In this document: one piece after another, positions 59,327-64,000 of the stretch
Layout: the number at the start of each line of letters is the position of its first letter
How positions within the stretch are numbered: position 1 is the first letter of the stretch
NCBI GenBank assembly: GCA_000787465.1
Contig: JSYX01000088.1
Location: forward strand, 1-64,000
Direction: 5' to 3'
DNA length: 64,000 nt
From: Thermomucor indicae-seudaticae
Taxonomy: Eukaryota > Mucoromycota > Mucoromycetes > Mucorales > Lichtheimiaceae
Made by a program: the position numbers and the translations under genes
The notes under the pieces: generated by a model
Seen by the model: only the letters and a program-made list of their open reading frames with translations
Databases searched by the model: none
What the model was told of the DNA's origin: nothing

Positions 59327-60494
59327 ATGTCACTAAGCGACGATCATTGTCTGTCTATCAAAAATGCAACAACAACGACAACAGCAACCGTTCCATTGTG
59401 TTGTTTGCCTGATACGCCCACTTATCAGCATTCCAACGCACCATCGGACACGAAAGAATCTAATAAAGATGTATTGTTACACCCTCGTGACCATGATGAG
59501 AAGAAGCATCATCGTAAATCTTCGCACAAAGCCCAGTTCAAGGCTACGTTCTACAATCCATTTGAGACCAAACATCGTAGACGCACGTCGCCTAGTCAGA
59601 CTAGCATCCTTGAAGCTGCCTTTGATGAGAATCCAAAACCAAGTGCAGCCAAGCGTCAGAGCCTTGCAGAAGAACTAAAGATGACACCGCGTGGTGTTCA
59701 GATATGGTTCCAGAATCGACGCGCAAAAGCAAAGCAGCTACTCCTGCAACAACAACAACAACAGCAGCAGCAGCAGTCTTCTTTTCCGAAAGACCGCCCA
59801 TCAACGCGAAAACGGCAACAATATCACATCGGTACCTTTGAAGCAGGCATAGTACCGAAGAATAATAACACCGCCGAGTGGGTATCCAGCGTGACCAGCG
59901 ATGGGTCCTCTATCAGCGACGACGACGCCTTTCATGTGACTACTAGGGTCCAGGCCCCGCGCCACGCGACGAGCCACGATTCATTATCACTGCCCATGAC
60001 GCCACCAACGCCGAGTCCTCCTCCTCCTCCACCTCATTTTCAGCAGGACCCCTTCATCGACTGCTGCAATATGCAAGTCGTAGACAGCTCTTTGGAAGGA
60101 GGCATATATTATCCGCTTGAGAATTATGACTTGAGTTTCGTTGGCCAGGATATGGCTCCAGTCACAATCGACGCGTCTGCTACCAATTATTCTTATTACT
60201 ATTACAACAACGATAATGGTCCTTTGGTTGTGCACCAACAGAAACCTGTCATGATGCCTCAGACAAGACCCAAAGATCTTTGGTTGAACGACCACCAGCC
60301 AGAATACATTTACACACAGGTACACTTAATTTGCGCACTTATTAATATCAGATGAACTCAATATACTCTATTAGCCATGTAAAGAATTAGCTGAAGTGAC
60401 AATGAACAAGACACATTATGCTGATACGACCCAGAGCTCCGCTACAACTTTCCTTACGCCCGGCTTTTACATGGCAGATATGCCAGCTTGGTAA
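59327..60494 (+). CDS. Homeodomain transcription factor
   Basis: DNA-binding regulator with a typical 60-residue homeodomain, at residues about 82-138, including KHRRRTSPSQTSILEAAF and the recognition helix VQIWFQNRRAKAKQ (WFQNRR at 127-132). No three-residue loop insertion is present, so it is not of the TALE class. Two exons (59327-60319, 60375-60494) give 370 aa. A poly-Gln tract directly follows the homeodomain, then a Ser/Asp stretch, PMTPPTPSPPPPPPH and a Tyr/Asn-rich C-terminal part that could activate transcription. The second exon ends FYMADMPAW. The start at 59327 is the first ATG in frame after the TATA box. Target genes cannot be predicted. Similar small homeodomain proteins in fungi act in development or mating, but nothing here shows a mating locus. 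Confidence 0.9.
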
Positions 60495-60810
60495 ACTACA
60501 AGAACAAAAAAGATTCTATGCCTCTCCTCCTTTCATTTTATTATTCGCATCCGTATGATTTCCTGTTCTATTACTGTATGTAATTGTCCAATGCCAGCTA
60601 TGTTTCTTCTTATGCATGCTTCCTTCTATTCTATATGTCTACCCATCCTTTCTTTCCATCAATCCGAATTGCGCGCCTATGCAGAGAACTCCATTTTGTA
60701 CATTTTTCTTTTGTCGAACTCTCCCTTTGTGAATAAAGAACTGAAAAAGAAGAGACGCCCATTTCATGCTCTTTGACAACTCCGAACAACCTGCAACTTG
60801 ACAAGTCATC
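60495..60810. other. 3' flank of the homeobox gene and SLY1 promoter
   Basis: CT-rich and AT-rich sequence with a gaataaag signal at 60732-60738. No gene was seen. Confidence 0.5.
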
Positions 60811-63532
60811 ATGCAACAAGACGCATCAACAACACATGACAGTGGATCTCTGCGTGCCGCGCAATATGGTACGTGGAGAAGCTTGGATTAGCTAGATAGG
60901 ATGGGCAATGACGCTTAATTTTATACCAATCATAGCCGCAATCGCGTCCATGTTGAATCTGAACAGCACTCATGATACCACCACGTCTTCTTCGGATAAC
61001 ACTGAAAGTACCGTGTGGAAAGTGTTAGTCTTTGACAAGTTTGGTCAGGACATTATCTCGTCCATTATGCGAGTCAATGACCTTCGCGAGAACGGCGTGA
61101 CAGTCCACATGTATGAGATCACTTATCCATTCCACGTGGCAGACTCTTCAGTGCTCACGCTGTTTGCTTACGTTAGGCTGCTTTCCCAGGACCGCTCCCC
61201 GCTCCCCGACGTTCCTGCTGTCTATTTCGTGGAGCCTACCTCCAGCAATATCAAAAAGATCTGCGAGGTGTGTTAATGTGTCCCTCCTAGCGCATCGAAC
61301 GTTGTAACTGATTTGTTTGTACAGGACCTGAATCGAAATCTCTACGATTCTTATTATATCAACTTTTGCTCGACCATTCCGCGACCACTTTTAGAAGAAT
61401 TTGCTGCGACAACAATGGCCCAAGACACTTCGGATCTTGTCAGCCAAGTATGTATGGTACAAAGGTTGTTTCTTGGCGAGATGATGCGAGCTTTGTCGTA
61501 GGTTTACGATCAGTACCTCAATTTTATCTGCACCAACCCCGATGTCTTTTCTCTCAACCAACGAGATGTCTTTGTCAACCTGAATAATCCTACTGCACCC
61601 GACAGCTTGATAGACGAAACCGTGGATGCCATAGTCAATTCTCTTTTCTCGGTCATTGTTACAATGGGTAAGCTGCGTATGGGTGCGAGTGAGAACGTTG
61701 CACTCATGACTGTTATTAGGGGTTATTCCCATCATTCGATGCCCGCGAGGTAATGCGGCTGAAATGGTGGCGACGAAGCTGGATAGCAAGTTGCGAGACC
61801 ATGCTATGAATTCTAGGGCAAATCCATTCCCGGATAATAGCTACAGCTCGTCAGCGTTACAGCGACCAGGTAATATTTCCACCGTGTCTTTGGGTTCTAG
61901 TTCCGTTTCGTAATTCTCGGGAAACAGTCTTGATTCTTCTTGACAGGAGTATGGATCTTACGCCCATGCTTAGTCATTCTTGGACGTATCAGGCTTTAAT
62001 CCATGATGTTCTCGAGATGAAACTCAATCGCATCACAATTGAGGTAAGCTATCAGTGAATTTCAGACCTGATGCCAGGCGAATACTAAGTCATTCGTATC
62101 GCAAGGCTGACGAGCGTTATAGTCCTACAAAAAAGAGCTATGACATTGATCGGAAGGACTACTTTTGGAATAGAAATGCATCTAGCCCATTTCCACAAGT
62201 GGCAGGTAAACAACATTATAAAGAGGGAACACATGCTGATGTCGGTTTAACACGGGTATTCTTCAGAGGATATTGATGTCGAGCTAAATAAGTACAAGAA
62301 TGATGCTGCGGAAATCACTCGCATAAGCGGAGTCAGCTCGCTCGAAGACATGAACCAACTGTAAGACACGACATTGTCTATTAGTAGACAGGTCAATTAA
62401 TTATTTCAAGGTGATAGAGATTTGTCGAGCAACACCAAGACGTTAAAATCTGCCATTTCCGCGTTGCCTGAACTCACTGCACGTAAAGCAACACTCGATC
62501 TGCACATGAATGTCGCAACGGCGCTACTGAACAAGATTAAAGACCGACAGCTGGACACATTCTTTCAAATAGAAGAGAACATTACACGACAGGTACTGAA
62601 GCGGAAAGGAGTATGAGGGTAACACAGGCTGATGTCGATCTTTCATACGAAGAACAAGAACACTTTGCTGGAAACTATTCGCGATAATGAAAAGAAGGAC
62701 CCAGAAGACAAGATGCGGCTGTTTCTGATTTACTACCTCTCCACGATGGAGGAAATATCCAAAGAAGATATGGAAGCATATGAGAAAGCATTGGCAGATG
62801 CTGGCTGTGATCTAACCCCTCTTGAGTACATAAAACGGTACGTACAAAATCCTCGGTTATGGTATTGGGTGATTCTTACAGTTGTGCGATGTCGGCCAGA
62901 GTGCGGCAGCTTATGCGCATGACATCAATGATTTCTTCTCCCGCGCCTACTCAGTCCTCTGGTTTCTCACAAAACGACCTGTTTCGTGGATTTAGTAGTA
63001 TCGGAAATAGAGTAAGGCCCAGGTGCACCTATTGGTTCGTGTAATGCGATGCTGAGAGTTTATTCTAGTTAACAGATCGACTGAAAGAAGGAGGTTTGGG
63101 TGGAGGGTTCGAGAACCTTTTGTCAGGTGTCAAGAACCTCTTGCCCGCACGGAAGGAATTGGTGATTAGCAAGATCGTTGCTGATATCATGACCCCGCCG
63201 CAGAATGAGCCGTCCAAAGCAGACGACTATTTATATTTTGATCCTAAACTTAGCAGAAGCTCACGATCACCTCGTCAACATAAAGTGGCTTTCCAAGAGG
63301 CCATTGTCTTCGTTGTTGGAGGAGGGAACTATGTGGAGTATCAAAACCTTCAAGATATTGCGATGGTTAGTTTGTCTTTTAGTATTTATTATTCACTTTG
63401 ATCTGATAAGTGTTTCTTCGTTATCAGCAATCGACTCCCAAGAAGAAAATCACGTACGGCGCAACGGAGATTCTATCACCCTCAGAATTTTTGCATCAAC
63501 TGTCGACCCTTGGCAAAGTGTCCTCGACGTAG
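60811..63532 (+). CDS. SLY1: Sec1/Munc18-family protein Sly1
   Basis: SM protein that binds the syntaxin Sed5/Ufe1 and promotes SNARE assembly in ER-Golgi transport; cytosolic and Golgi-associated. Thirteen exons (60811-60868, 60936-61267, 61325-61447, 61502-61667, 61720-61869, 61928-62043, 62106-62205, 62267-62360, 62418-62592, 62653-62837, 62882-63011, 63069-63365, 63428-63532) give 676 aa, normal for the family. Motifs visible along the chain are [15 protein letters not shown], the PAVYFVEPT strand, [78 protein letters not shown] and ITYGATEIL near the end. [14 protein letters not shown] is typical of Sly1 rather than Sec1 or Vps45. The N-terminal exon is short and its reading supported by a phase-consistent join to AIASMLNLN. 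Confidence 0.94.
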
Positions 63533-64000
63533 ATCAGTCTGTTACTAATATTGTGCTACGCTATATTTAAGCTTTTACAATGAAATGATCAAGCAAACTA
63601 TAATGTGTTTCATTGTGAAGAGAAAATAACAAGATTCGCATTGGTCTCGCATGCGGAGTGCCTGCCGGACCTCGTCACGCGATCTCGGGTTAGTCGGCAT
63701 TCATCCCGTGTCCAATGCCGTTAAGCCGCTAGCAGCGATTCACATGTTCCTTATACAAACACGACGATGGAAAAGAAGAGGACCCTATTTATCAGATCGT
63801 CGATCTGGGAATATTTGAGTTGTGCTCTTTGACGAGAAAAAAGCCAACAAGACATTGGTGCATCCACCGCAGTCCGTTTTTTGTCGCGTATTCTAATAAC
63901 TAGCTACCCTACTCTATAATGAAAACGTCGTCTGAGAGAAAGTTTGATAACAAGTATGGTCAGGGAGGCGGTTTGTTAAAGGGGGAGCTGGAAGGTAGCA
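63533..64000. other. 3' flank of SLY1, no further gene seen
   Basis: An aataac/aatgaaat-type AT-rich region is followed by unremarkable sequence up to the window edge. A gene may begin beyond position 63,919 (an ATG in ataatgaaaacg), but nothing can be supported. Confidence 0.4.

Overview
This 64-kb window is nuclear DNA of a filamentous fungus, most likely an early-diverging Mucoromycota species (probably Mucorales; genus not determined). The evidence is: many short spliceosomal introns (mostly 50-75 nt, GT-AG with two GC-AG cases) that join exons in a consistent frame; compact gene spacing; strong TATA boxes in front of small genes; and a gene set including Suv4-20, stomatin-like protein 2, protoglobins and an orphan 7-TM protein that fits such a fungus better than a yeast. 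No viral, bacterial or intact transposon segment was recognised. All exon boundaries were worked out by hand from splice consensus, reading phase and remembered family motifs.

Layout. 0-4 kb: a CAGAGCAG hairpin repeat, a GPATCH8-like G-patch/zinc-finger gene (minus) and a FabG/CBR4-type reductase (plus). 4.9-9.9 kb: DRS2 phosphatidylserine flippase. 12.1-14.1 kb: two tandem protoglobin genes, only the second with a hydrophobic C-terminal tail. 14.3-21.7 kb: an atypical tyrosine phosphatase, an acidic orphan protein, a Suv4-20 histone methyltransferase and a small secreted protein (minus). 23.3-29.9 kb: NADH-glutamate synthase GLT1. 31-37 kb: 7-TM protein, FHA-RING ubiquitin ligase (minus) and a kinesin-4-like protein with a degraded motor core (minus). 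37.6-44.8 kb: orphan small protein, STOML2 (minus), acyl-CoA oxidase and a transcriptional-CDK-type cyclin (minus). 45-52.6 kb: class V myosin and a poly-Q orphan (minus). 52.6-59 kb: a gene-poor stretch with decayed ORFs around an intact MTH1-type NUDIX gene (minus). 59.3-63.5 kb: a homeobox gene and the SM protein SLY1.

The genes do not form a cluster with one function; they are ordinary single fungal genes. Loose themes are membrane traffic and transport (DRS2, SLY1, myosin V, kinesin), mitochondria/peroxisomes (FabG/CBR4, STOML2, acyl-CoA oxidase) and chromatin/transcription (Suv4-20, cyclin, homeobox). I did not find a clearly new multi-gene system. The points most worth a second look are the kinesin with lost switch motifs, the paired protoglobins, two CTGTCA palindromes bracketing the acyl-CoA oxidase gene, and the decayed 53.7-56.3 kb region.
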